From NCBI GenBank assembly GCA_013398295.1, contig VZSF01003930.1, forward strand, positions 241,539 to 305,538: DNA of 64,000 bases, written 5' to 3'. This stretch comes from Chionis minor (lineage: Eukaryota > Chordata > Aves > Charadriiformes > Chionididae). Of the stretch, positions 1 to 38,845 are shown piece after piece; the stretch's first letter is position 1; each line of letters starts with the position of its first letter. A program made the translations under genes and the position numbers. Below the pieces are notes generated by a model, which searched no databases, had not been told where the DNA came from, and worked only from the letters and a program-made list of their open reading frames with translations.

Positions 1-913
1 GGCTCAGCAGTCAGCTGAGCTGATGTAATGGCTTGCTGCTGCCAGAAAGGGGTGGACTAGTTCCCGCTGCTCCTGACCTTGTGGCGCTCTTTTCCTTCCA
101 CCAGCTCTGGAGCTGATCAGAAACTTCTTTGAACCATTTGAACTTACTAAAATGGCAAAAGCTGCTGGCTTCAGTTTTTGCAGCTGCAGTGAGCTGAAGC
201 ATCAGAACTCACGCAAAGAAAATGGTAGGAGCCAGAAACAGAAGAGGAGGCAAGGAACAGATCTGCCATTTGTTAGCAGCAGTAACTTTGTTAATTTGAA
301 TTACTGCATCTTGTGGGAGCTGTACCTTTAAACAACCTCTTTGGAACATTTACACATTGTGTTTAGGCAGTAATAGCATTGAGTTGTCACATAAGTATAT
401 TAATAACGTGCTCTTCCTTACAAAAAAAAAGTTAAATTATTTTTAACACGGATTGGTTTCCCAGTCTCCTTAAGGAAGGAAGCATCATGAATTTGAAACT
501 GAATGGTTAGGAGGAGGAGCTACTGGCTTTTCACACTGCTGCTAACTTGCAAAAGTTTAAAGTATATAGGAAGCTATGGCCTTAGCTAGATTCAAATCCT
601 GTCCATGCTTAGCTTAGTGCTATTCAGATCATTTGATGATTAATATGTAAGCTTGCCTGCGCAACTTCAGAGAGAAAGAAAAAGTATTCCTTGCTGTTTT
701 TCCTGTATTTTATCCTCTTCTGAGTGCATACTGCCTTGCAGAGTTATCAGCCTTGACTTGTGTGCAAAGTGGTATGGTTTTACCAAGTAACTAATCAGTC
801 AATATTTGTAGCACATCTGCTAATGATAACTGAAACGTTGAAATATGATTTAGTGTAGCTGAATATGTGTTATTATCTAAGTTCAACTAACACTTACTTT
901 TGTCTTTAAACAG
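1..913 (+). other. LYPLA1: LYPLA1 last intron (3' part)
   Basis: This is AT-rich intron sequence ending in a pyrimidine-biased tract and CAG at 911-913. It contains no recognisable exon. A short minus-strand ORF at 11-202 matches no protein I know. Confidence 0.8.
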
Positions 914-967
914 GAGATGATGGATATAAAACAGTTCATAGACAAACATCTACCTCCCGTAGACTGA
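914..967 (+). CDS. LYPLA1: Acyl-protein thioesterase 1 (LYPLA1), terminal coding exon, partial gene
   Basis: The 54 bases after a TTTAAACAG acceptor read EMMDIKQFIDKHLPPVD and stop at TGA 965-967. This closely matches the C-terminus of vertebrate LYPLA1, a cytosolic alpha/beta-hydrolase that removes palmitate from proteins and acyl chains from lysophospholipids. The exon is phase 0 and holds only the last helix. The catalytic Ser, Asp and His lie in earlier exons to the left of the window; I looked for the preceding exon (the conserved GMMHSS region) in 1-913 and did not find it. The gene lies head-to-tail with TCEA1 on the same strand, as in human. LYPLA2 is the alternative, but the peptide and the synteny favour LYPLA1. 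Confidence 0.9.
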   Translation, partial: EMMDIKQFIDKHLPPVD

Positions 968-3900
968 AATGATATATGAGAAGCCTTCTATATAAATGCA
1001 CCAGCATCAACTGTGGTAGAGTGTTAATCTTTTCATATGCCTGATAGGAAGCATTATTTCTATACCTGCAGTGTTACTACTGTGTTGCAAATTTATACTT
1101 AGGATGAGGATTAAATAATACACATGTACAAGAAACAATAATCTTTTTAGTATTAATCATCCACTGATGAGACTGTACGAGTGATGCAGCTAGATAACAA
1201 TGACAGAATGTAACCTAAGCATACTGTTTTAAGATGTCTGTTGTTTTTCTTGATTGCAGAATTTTAAACTATTTGTACAAGTAATTAAAAACTAAATTTA
1301 TGTGAGCAACATAAATGTGACCAGTTTAGTTATACTTGAGACATGATTTGTTCTTCATACTCGTTGAAAACATATAAAAACATTTTCTTTATGTAATGGA
1401 TCCGTAAAGTACACAGCATGTAACATAGTGGGCATATGATGGTAAAATAAATGTTACCAAGGACAAAACTTTAAATATTAAATGTTTATTTTTACTCTAG
1501 ATAACAGAGTTATCCTAGAATGGCTAGAAGTCCATGAAGATATTTCCTGTATTTAAACCACCTCAATTTTTAATTGTTTTCATCTAGGTAGATATTGTGG
1601 AAATTCTAAAGGGACTTGTTCTTGTTAGAGTGTAATTTTTTTGATCATTGTCTTTTTTTTTTTACTATAAATGCTGACTTGGAACAGAATTCTGAAGAAG
1701 TGCATAGGATTAATTTGAGTTTCATTTAAAAATGCCTGGTTTTATACTGAACCTTGCGCTTTAGTCTTTGTAGCTTTCATTTGTCTATAAATGGTGATGT
1801 ATTTCACATGAGCAATTCCAGCATATAGTTTTGATTTTTCTGTCTGGAGTGACTAACTGAAAACAACGCAGCTGTGTAGTTTTGTGTATTGTTGAAGTCA
1901 CATTGACTAATTTGAATTCTTCAATAGAAATATAAGTTAAATTGGAATATAACTTACGTAAACTTTAAATTGATACCATCTAATGCTTTCTTTTATTGCA
2001 AGTTGAGACTTGATTTTTTTCTGAAAAAGAACAAATAACTTTATTTTCAAATGTATCATTCTGCGTTTCTCTAGATCAGTATAGCCTAGGAATATGAAGA
2101 CCTACTATGGGGAAAAAAAATAATCTACAAGATACAGAATGTCTCCTCTTTCAGAAGCTTAAAATTCTAGAATGCATTGGCTTCCAGAAATTGATGCACT
2201 CTCAAGAGCTTTTTGCAGTTAAGAGCCATAGTTTACTTCTGGGAACAGCTGCTTTTCTGTAGAGTTTTGAGGCTGTCATTGCACTAAGAATGTTTAAAAA
2301 ATACACTACAGTTTTTACTACATAATATACTGCATAACAATGTTCTATACTCTAATATGTTTGCAAGCAAAGAATATTCCTATTTTGGATGCATCTGTCA
2401 TGTCAGCACTGTGCTTGATAGCTGCATTTAAGGTACCTTCTCCTCTCCCACCTTAATCCAGTCGTCCTCTTAGAGTGTATATGGGTTTATGTCCAAGGTA
2501 TCCGCCAGTAGAAGTGCATAAATGGTGAATGACACATTTATATCCCTTCTTTAACACAACTGCTGCTGGAAATCTGACTTTTTCACCTAGTGTGAGCTTT
2601 CAGTTTTCAGTGCTTTTTTTAATATGTATTGCACTTCATTTTTAGGAAGCTTTTTTTTTTTTAATCCACTTTCTCTGAATGATTAAACATCTCTTAATAT
2701 GTAAAACTGAAAAGTAGTTTTTCTCTAAATGGTATTGAAACACTTAGATATTCCATCTGTGTGATTGAGAGGGTTATGTCTATTAACTCTGAAGTTTAAT
2801 TAGCCTTTCCTCAGTCACTCTGTTCTATAGATCTGCCAATTTGTCTTTCAGTTAATTTAGTTCACAGAAGAAACCATAATATCCTTATTGTAGTTCTGCC
2901 AAAGTTCTATTGAACTAAGAAAACAGTATGTCCTAGCTTGGAGTCATTCCCAAATTGTATTAGCTAATTTTGCAGTCCTTCTGAATTGCAAACTTGGTAA
3001 GCAAACTATGTTATTTCTCCCAGTTTTTAGAATTATCCTCACTCCCCTGTTATCTAAGTACTTCCCTGAATATTGGCATGTTTCCAAAGTTCTGCACCAG
3101 CTTCTATTTTTTCCCTCTATTATTTTCTTGTTCTGTTTGTAAATTGTTTGATAATGCTGTTCAGCTGTCTTGTTCAACATCAGATTGGCTGTCTGCTCAT
3201 TGCACATTCTTTCTTCTGTTGCAATGAGTTTAAAAATATTTCTGAGATGTTAAACGGAGATCGGTCCTAGCTTTATTCTGTGTTAGTTTCATAAAGCTTT
3301 CTTCAGTTTGGTGAACTGTGTTCACAGCTTGTGGTCGGTTTCTGGTACTTACATGTTTTTAATCCAAGCCAGCTTCAACTGTTGTCTCCATGATGCTTTC
3401 AGGTATTTCTCTGGGAATGCTTTATGTGCTAACTTTGTTCAAATATTCAGCTATCACAACAAGACTTTTTTCATACTGTTGTTGCCGCTTGCTTTTTCTA
3501 CAAAGAGATGTGTTACCAAAGTAAATGTTGTATGTTGTCACTTACTCTGAATTTCAGTATTCTAGGAAGAATTCTTCCCCTTGAATGTTTTTGGGTTTGT
3601 GTTTTGTTGTGGGTTTGTTTTTTTTTTTTTTTTGAATATATGTTTATGTTGTAGTTGGGGGTTCTTAAAGAGCACAGAAGCTAGAGGAAACTTCAAGGAT
3701 GTATTTGAAGCCTCTCCTCTCTCCTCCTGTATTACAGTGTGTGCTTTGAGCTCCTGTCTTTTGTAACTTCCCAGCTGGCTGGAAAGCTGTGTGTGTGATC
3801 TTGTAGCTGAACTTCTTCACTACTTGAAGTGATTTGATGCTGGGATTGTTGTCTTAACTGCATGTATTTTCAGGCTGAATGATAGCTCAGTCTGGTGGGG

Positions 3901-4760
3901 GGGGGTTCATAATACTGTGTTAAAATGGAGAAGTTGGACTTGTCAGTGTTCTAAATGTGAATGTCCTATCCTCATAAACTACAATTTGAAACTGTCCAAT
4001 AATGAAGTCGATTTTTTGGAAATGTTAGACTTTTCCCAAAAGGGGATGTTGTCTGTTAAACCTGCAATAGCTTTGATACAAAAATAACTTGCTTGCAGAT
4101 CAGTTTGTTTCAGTGGGTATCTAACTCCCTAATGCGTTTTTAATTTCAAAATGGTACATAAATTTGACTGCAGCTTTGGGCAGTCAGAAGCCTGATTTCC
4201 TGTTAGAATATGTTGCCCACTTTTTAATAAACATGTTGGATTACATACTATAACCCAAATCTTCCAGCCATTCTTGAAGTAAACCTGTGCTGGGGTCGGT
4301 ACCGTGGTGAGGGCTGTATGATTTAGTCTCTTCTTCCTACCTTGTATAATTACAACACAGTAGACTGGTAAAAGTACTGTACACTGTAACTGGTATTAGA
4401 ACTGTTAATTAAAACATTTTCTCTCTAATGGAGTATACTGCACTTCATTGAAATCATTAGGATGCATCTTTTATATAGAGATGCTGTTTGTGTTTATGGA
4501 TATGACCGAGAACAAACTGTAAGGTATTAATGAAGCCATATGTACAAGGCTGCATATCTTAAATTTTATAAAGAACTACTGAACACTTAGTCTTTGTGTT
4601 ATGAAGTATAAGCCATTTGTATTTAATATAAACATTTAAGATCTAACTTAGTTTACTCATTTATGATAAGAAGTCTTAACTTTGGAAATTATTTCTGTAG
4701 TAGGGAAAATGTAAAATTTTTCCACTTTTATCATTGTGAAATAAATTTCAGTCAGTGTTT
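968..4760 (+). other. LYPLA1: LYPLA1 3' UTR and downstream sequence
   Basis: This is AT-rich DNA after the LYPLA1 stop. AATAAA hexamers at 1446-1451, 4226-4231 and 4740-4745 are candidate polyadenylation signals. The first would give a 3' UTR of about 0.5 kb and the second about 3.3 kb; the sequence alone does not say which is used. A 16-base T run lies at 3618-3633. Several small ORFs on both strands around 2944-3766 overlap each other and have no recognisable domain. Confidence 0.5.
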
Positions 4761-7328
4761 GGGAAAGTACTGAAGACTTTTTCCATACTTAGCTGAAAGA
4801 AGTCAAGCTGTCATGTGCTGTCAAACAGCCACTTCAGAGGCTTCTTGCAAATATAGCTCATGCTAATGTGTGCATGATGCTATAATACAACAGAATGGTG
4901 ATCTGTAGTTACTGAAAAGAAACCATTGCTTACCAATTTATGTTTTGTTACCTTATTGAGAGAATGCCAAGTATGATTCGATTTTTTTTTTTCATATTCG
5001 GGGCAATATTATTTTAACTTGTTGTCTTGGAATTTGCAGTAATTTTGAAAGGTAATGGAAATTAAAATATTTTCTAGTAGCCTTATTGTAGGGCAAAGTC
5101 TTCTCACTGTGTACTGCTACACCTTTCTCTGCGGGTTCTGCAGTGTTGGGAAGCCTTTGAAGTTATATTAGGTTTAGCACACATACCACGCAACGTATTT
5201 GTTAAGCAGTTTTCAGGTGGAGTTACGTGTGCTGTTTAGGTTAACTGTAATATTTGAAGATGATCAGTGGGGGGTGTGTGTGTGTATATATATATATACA
5301 CACACACATATATATATGTGGGGCACTCCAGAGGAAAGTTAAGGTCATCTGGGAAGAGATGCTGAAGAAATTTGAGAGGGAATGGAGTGTACATGTAGTA
5401 AAGGTAGATCTTCCCTGCCTCAAGCAGTTTAAAGCAACAAAAAGGCCGCTTGTCTCCGTAGAGTGTTAAGTCTAAAAGTCAGTGTGGAGTACAGTTAAGA
5501 AGTCCATGAATGTGTGAAAATGCATGTCAGATGCAGTGCTCTATGTGAATATATTGTGGCAACTTAAGGGTGTAAGAATAGCTAGTAACAATAAAGGTGC
5601 AGTACTATACAGAGTAATTGTCAGTTTACATCTTAGAAAAAACTTTTTGACTTACCTTCAGTTTCTATTTACTTTCAGCCCTGGCAGCCCTGAGGAGGTA
5701 ACTGTGAGGAGAAATGTTGCCAAGAATTAGCATAGTAAAAAAAATTACAATTTACTATTGTATTAAATTTTATCAAATACAGTGTGAGACCACTGGTGTA
5801 AGTGAAGAACATGACTCTCAAGAAGTTTTCAGAATATCTGTTGGTTAACTTGGAAATTAGATTCTTTGAAGAATAACAGTTGTAGAACAACCATTTGCCT
5901 TTGGGATAATAGGTTTTATTAATTCTCTTTGAGTGAAACAAGTGCCTTTGGTGTAGCTGATTAAAGCTGACTTAAACAAAGTGCTTGTATAATTCAATGG
6001 ACATCTACAAAGCGAATCTGTAGAGAATGGTTTTCTCTGAGTTCCACTTACTACAAAAGAGCAACCCCTCACCTCCTTTTTCTCTGCACAACTTATAAAA
6101 CTTAGAACTACTAGCCAGTTTGCTGAGGTGTAGTCAACTTTGCTTCAGGCATCTGAGTGGGAGGTTTAGCTTCTCTGTGTGGAGAAGGTAGACTTCCCTC
6201 AAGTTGTTGAAGGTTCTTTTTTTTTTAAAGTCTGCTTTTCTGCATTAGCAGATGGAGTCTAAAAGCTGGAGTTTGAATGTTCCTTGGTTGTGAATGTGAG
6301 CAAAGTCTTAAAGTAGCTTCTATTTGAAATCATTTGTTTGCTGTGTCGTAATATTTAAAATTACTTGGATGTCTTTAAAATGCTTAGATACTTTCAATCT
6401 AGGTACAAAAAATAAGTAGAGGTTGTCCCAGAACATAGAGCATGGCTTATCTAAGTGACAGTCTAATAACATGACTTAAAAAAAAAAAAACCCCAAAACA
6501 TTTTCTTAAATATTTTTTACTTTTCATGTTTAACTTCTTCCAGTTACTTTTCAAAGTTGGAAAAAAAAAAGTGAAGACATTTTGAAAATTAACTCAATAA
6601 CGTGCTGCAAATGCCGGAATCTGAAAATTCTACTTGGTCTAACTTCAGGTCGTATCGTTATAATCTAGAGCTAGTCTAAATAAAACCCTATTTGTTGAAG
6701 AACAACAGAAACGACTAATCAAGATGCATGTTACCGTTTTCAGAAATTTTTGAGGAAGATTTTGCCATTAAGAGGAATTGGAACTTTGGTTTGTTACAGC
6801 TCCCCTCATGTATCCATGGTTGGACTGATCTCTTCTCCTGCAAAGGCTGGGGATCAATTGGCTGATTCAGACCAATTGAAAGTCTGTTCTGGTAGACCTA
6901 AGTCATTCTTACAGCGAGGGCTCAAATAAAGAGGAGAGGCGTAATGGCAATAGCACTTCTTGGAATGCTGTAAATCTTGTATTTTGCGTAGTTGTGTTAA
7001 CACTTGATGAGAGGAGCTTTTTCCATACAGAATGTTAGCCCTGAAAATGGAATATTTTTAAGGGCTCCCCCAGTCTCTCAAGATGCTGTCTCATATCAAA
7101 TGCTAGTAAGAAATCTACAATATTTCATACATTCACCCATTTAGGAGAGCCATCTCTGCCTGTTAAGTCCGAGTATTGTGGATGGCCCTCCAGTCCAGGA
7201 AAAGGAGAGGCTCTTGTGAGTTAGACACAGGCTCTTTGCAGCAGCAGGTGTATGATACCTTACAGAGAGTGTTGCAAAAGAACAGTGAGAATATGCTGTA
7301 ACACGTGAATGTGGTGCAACAAACAACA
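4761..7328. other. Intergenic region between LYPLA1 and the LTR
   Basis: This stretch is AT-rich with no recognisable gene. It holds a TG/TA/CA microsatellite (5274-5320) and a 26-nt imperfect palindrome at 6854-6879. Small ORFs at 5524-5730 and 5675-5941 lie on opposite strands and look like chance. Confidence 0.6.
5274..5320. repeat. (TG)n(TA)n(CA)n(TA)n compound microsatellite, self-complementary
   Basis: GT repeats pass into TA repeats and then CA repeats, so the tract is its own reverse complement over about 34 bases and can form a cruciform or hairpin. A second TA block ending in TGTG follows. Such tracts are usually length-polymorphic. Confidence 0.9.
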
Positions 7329-7848
7329 TGTGTTTTGGTTTAACCCCAGTCGGCAACTAGGACCATGCAGTTCATTCTTTCCACTCCTTGCCAGTTGGGT
7401 AGGGAGAAATGGGAGAAAAAAACCAAAACCTGGAACTCCTGGGCTGAGATAAAGACAGTTTAATAGAACAGTAATGGAAGGGGAGGTAAAAGAGTATACA
7501 GAATAAAGTAATACAACACAAGTCACTCACGCTACCCAATGACTGGTTGCCTGGCCTGTCCCGAGCAGCAACTGGGGATCCCTGCCCCGTGACAAACCCC
7601 TGTTTATATACTGAGCAGGACGTCTGTAGTATGGAATATTCCTTTGGCCAGCTTGTTCTGTCTATGCTCCCTCTCAGCTTCTGTGGCAAGCTGAAAAAAT
7701 CCTTGACTAATGTAAAAATCATATAGCAACTACTAAAACAATGTGTTAATCAACATTATTCTCATACTAAATCCCAAACACAGTAGCTACTAGAGGGAAA
7801 AAAACCCCAAAAACACACTTTAATTCTATCCCAGCTGTAATCAGGATA
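7329..7848 (-). mobile_element. Degraded solo LTR of an avian endogenous retrovirus (ERVL-like)
   Basis: On the + strand the block starts TGTTTTGGTTTAACCCCAG and ends near TCTATCCCAGCTGTAATC. It includes AAAGACAGTTTAATAG, which in minus orientation is the polyadenylation/R-region end, and TATATAAA (minus) near 7603-7610, a plausible LTR TATA box. I recognise this arrangement from a high-copy LTR family of neoavian birds. No internal retroviral genes adjoin it, so it is a solo LTR left by recombination. I see no clean target-site duplication. The minus ORFs within it (7260-7526, 7372-7722) are not real genes. It lies about 2 kb upstream of the TCEA1 CpG island, transcriptionally antisense. Confidence 0.75.
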
Positions 7849-9800
7849 GTGTGTTATTTCTTCTAATGCATTTATTTAGGAGAAAGAAGTTAAACAGAAA
7901 GGAAGAGGTTGTGTAGCTTAACTTATGTTGGTCTCTTTCCTACTGTTTCTTGGACTTACAGTGGTGCTATAAAAGAGATTTATGCTGTACAAAGCTGACT
8001 GGTTTAGAACCAGCTAAAAGAGAACAACTATGGAGAGTGCTGTGTATTTCTTTGCGATAAAGAATTGCTGTTCTGAGGATGGTAGAGTAGATAATGTAAA
8101 GAATCTGGTTAATACTGGTTCTGTTAATTGCATGTAATTCTGGTACTGTAGCATACAGTACAAATAATGTGAGCTGTATTTTGTTTTCTTTTACTGCATC
8201 TATTTGCAAAAAAGGATGTGCATTACCATCTGGTTAGTCTTTGATTTCCCTACTGAAATACTCCTATGATGCTACTTGTATTAGTTTAGATGTTGAATGA
8301 GTGTGATTTGCTTTCCCCTTGCAGTCCCGCAGCAGGCCTTTTATAAGTGCTATATAGCATTTAATTTACAATTATAATTTCCTTACCTGATACATTTTGG
8401 ATGTCAGTAGTCTTCATCTGAATTTTTTAACTCTTTCCATGCATTTCCAGTGAAGAAGGTGTTTAATTGTATTTTTAAAAGAAATTAGTACTGGAAGACT
8501 TCATTCCAGTACTTAAATATGTTCAGACTAACCATACTGACTGATTTGAGCTTTCTAGTTTTCTGATAGTGTTATCCCTGACCTCACTTGCACCTGCTGT
8601 AGAACACGTACAAGCTTGTTTGCTGTATAGTGTAGCAATAGCTCTTAACTGCTAATACACTGTGTACTTGCTTTTATCATTGATGTGGTTGTGGGGAAAA
8701 TGATAAATGTCATTTGAGGTTAACACCTTATTTAACCGGAGTTGATGATTACAGGTATGAGATTACTGCATCTAGGCAAAATGGAATTTAACCTGAACTG
8801 GCACAATATCTTAAATGTTGTAGTGAGCACATTTGCTTTCTCCCCAAAATCTGTCCCTGAAAGAGAAGGTATTCTTTTCCTTGAGAAGTCATTCCTTTGG
8901 TCATTTTCCCCTTGGGCAGAACAAATAAAAAAGCTGCAAAGTTTCTGTATGCTTGTCCAGTTCATGGCCCCCATCTAGCCTTGTGGGAAGATCCTGTCTA
9001 GCTCCCAAATAATTTTAACTCCTCCTAACGTGCCTGTGTACGTGCAGGCCTTTCAGCTGGCAGGTTGTGTGCATCGAGCATGATGCAGAAGTGTCTGAAA
9101 ATCACCTCTCTCCGGTGGCTTTGGAACACGAGATGGTCCTGCTGCGAAGTACCCGAGATGCAAGTGCAGTGGCAGGTCTTGCTGCCATCGTTTCCTTGAG
9201 CCTTGTTTTAATGAAAATGCCCATCTTCTCCAAAATGTGCGTGTTTAACAGTGCTCAGTTTGGGACTCGGGCATCCACAGCATTAAATGGCTTACAAATA
9301 CTAGATTTGAGCAGCACAGATAAACACCGGCCCGGATCTTAGCAGGGGATAATCTTTGTGCAATCTTTCTGTAACCTTCAGGTAAGCTTATCGTTTTCTT
9401 GAAGTAAACACTTCTATTTTACAGCAGAAGTGGTGTAATGGTGCTGCTCTTGTCAGCAACGAATCACAGCGGCAAGGCGTGTAACTCAGTTCACGAACAG
9501 AATTTCGTTGATGGTACATAATATAAATTTGTCAAACTTTTGATAAATGTGTTATGTCCACCTGGAGCAGATGTGGGACTTAGACTAGTTTTAAGGCTTA
9601 GAAGCACCGTAGCACATTATGGTGGGATACTTGGCCACCGCAAAGGTCTATCTCCGTCCCTGGTGTGCTGACACTGAGCTTACGGATCCTGAAGTTAATC
9701 TAAAATTGCTGTTTGAAATCCTTTTTCTGTTTTATACAGAAGCAACTCGTTAGGGATAGACTTAAATAATAAAAAAACCCACCACATCCCAGCTTTTCGG
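7849..9800. other. Intergenic region upstream of the TCEA1 CpG island
   Basis: No exon with recognisable protein similarity was found. A 91-codon plus ORF (9067-9342) and an overlapping ORF pair at 8732-8978 have no known domain. GC content rises toward the island after about 9300. Confidence 0.55.
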
Positions 9801-10313
9801 GTAGAGGGATGAGGGGACCCGTTGGAGGCGCGCCCGCCGCAACGCTGATCCGCTCGGGACCAGGGCGCAGGCTCGGGCGCGGGAAGCGAGCTCCGGGGGC
9901 CGCCTCGGGCGGGGGGGGACGGCACATCCCGGCCGGGCGGCGGTGCCTGCCGGCACCCCTCAGCGCCCGGGCGGGAGAGGGCGAGGCGCTGGAACGGCGA
10001 GGGCTGGGAAGAACGCACCGCGCTGCTGACGGGTTTTGGGGGTGGCGGGGCGGGGTGCCAGGCCGCCCTCCCCCGCTCTCGGCCTTCCGCAGCGCTGCCT
10101 GGCTCCTGCCGCCGGCGCTCGACGCGCGCTGCCTGGCGCTGCCGCTCTGGCTGCTGGGGCGCTGCGCCGCGGCCTCCGGCTCCGCTGCTCGGTCCGCACC
10201 GCTCGGCGGCGGCCCCGCCGCTTCCCGCGCCCCGGGGGGAGGGGAGAGGACAGGAGAGCAGGGGAGGGGAGCGGGCTCTGCTCCGCCGGCTTCAGCTCCC
10301 GCTCGCCGCGCCC

Positions 10314-10314
10314 N
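10314..10314. other. Assembly gap or ambiguous base at the TCEA1 start
   Basis: A single N lies exactly where about 42 coding bases should be. It probably marks collapsed or unresolved GC-rich sequence rather than one uncertain base. Confidence 0.8.
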
Positions 10315-37545
<27,231 letters not shown>

Positions 37546-38845
37546 AAGAAGAAATTGTCAAGACATCTGGACCAGTATGAAAGAGGATTTTGTAATTAGC
37601 TTTAAAAACTAGGCTAAGCATCTAGCTTCCTGCAAATAAGAGGTTTTTTTGGTTTGATTTCTTTTTTCTTCTCTTTTTTTGAAAGCAGCATACATGCCTG
37701 AAAGTAGCCTTTGTTTTGACACAACCATCATTTCCTTAAATGCCTTCCTTATAGCTGATAGTCAGTAGGGCCAGGTTGCTCAATTGTATGGTGAATGTTA
37801 AAATATTTTTTCATTTTTATAAGTAAGTTGACATTAAACTTTTACCAATTAAACATTTTGGTAATTGGCTTGGTTTTTTCTAACTTTGTGAATAATGCAC
37901 TGTATTTTTTGTGGTCTGAAACATACACGCTCCTCCCATATGTATTTTACCTCTCCATATTTGTTCAGTTGTAAGAATGGAATTTGTTTCTTGCTGCTGT
38001 GTTCACTAATTTTGCAAAGAGAAAAGGTATCCAACTTCATCTAATTATGTTGAACTCCGTTGTTAACTAAATCACAATTTAGTTAACTCTCTAGTTTGTA
38101 TGTACTGTTTCTAAGTTAGGACTAAATTTGTGGTCATGGGGTTTGGAAATTCATTAGTGGATATGGTGACCTCTATTGCAATGGTTGGTTAAGCTTGTTT
38201 ATGTAACCAGCTTTGATCAATGCAATATATTTTATTGCCCAAAGCATGTATTTTACGTTCTATCAGTAGGTATTATTTCTAGGAATGTCTTAAAATAGTC
38301 GGTTAAATCTGATTTGAGTGTTCAGTTTTGCTTAACGTGCTTGACAACCAAGTTTGGTTTAGACTTTGTAAATAAGCAAAGGCATTGTGTTGTAGGCTGT
38401 CCCAGTAACACCAGCTAACCAATTCATCATGTTATGAACTGTCTGGGGAGGTATTAAATTCACTTCATATAAATGACATTAATTTTGTTCATGAACTGAA
38501 TTTTGAGATGTAGAGTATCCAGTGTCAATCATAGACCTGCAGGTGAGAACAAATTATTAATCTTATGGTCTTTTCCATATGTGGAATGATATAAATACTG
38601 CTTTGTTAGAGCCTGCTTTTTAACAGTGCACATGTTTAGAAGTATTTTCAAATGTGATTTCAAGGAAAAACATGTCAACATCTTTAGAAGAGATTAAATT
38701 CTTTCATTGTACCTAAGTTCATATTACTTAATTTATTGAAGCCTGGGGCTGAGGACGTCTATCCTGACAACGTGTAAAGGATTCATGTGGGGATGGGAAG
38801 AGTGTGTGTGGTTCCTCAAGAATAAATTCCTTGACTGTAAAGGTA
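37546..38845 (+). other. TCEA1: TCEA1 3' UTR (end inferred)
   Basis: This is AT-rich sequence after the stop. Candidate poly(A) signals are ATTAAA at 37833-37838 and AATAAA at 38821-38826; a further AATAAA lies at 39608-39613. The end used cannot be decided from sequence. Confidence 0.5.

Noticed and set aside
2944..3766. Overlapping ORFs on both strands as a small gene cluster
   Set aside because: They are short, mutually overlapping and domain-free, in the 3' flank of LYPLA1.
7260..7722. Minus-strand ORFs of 88 and 116 codons
   Set aside because: They lie inside the solo LTR, which does not encode protein.
9067..9342. 91-codon plus-strand ORF
   Set aside because: No recognisable domain, no splice context and no family match that I know. 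This length is expected by chance in intergenic DNA.
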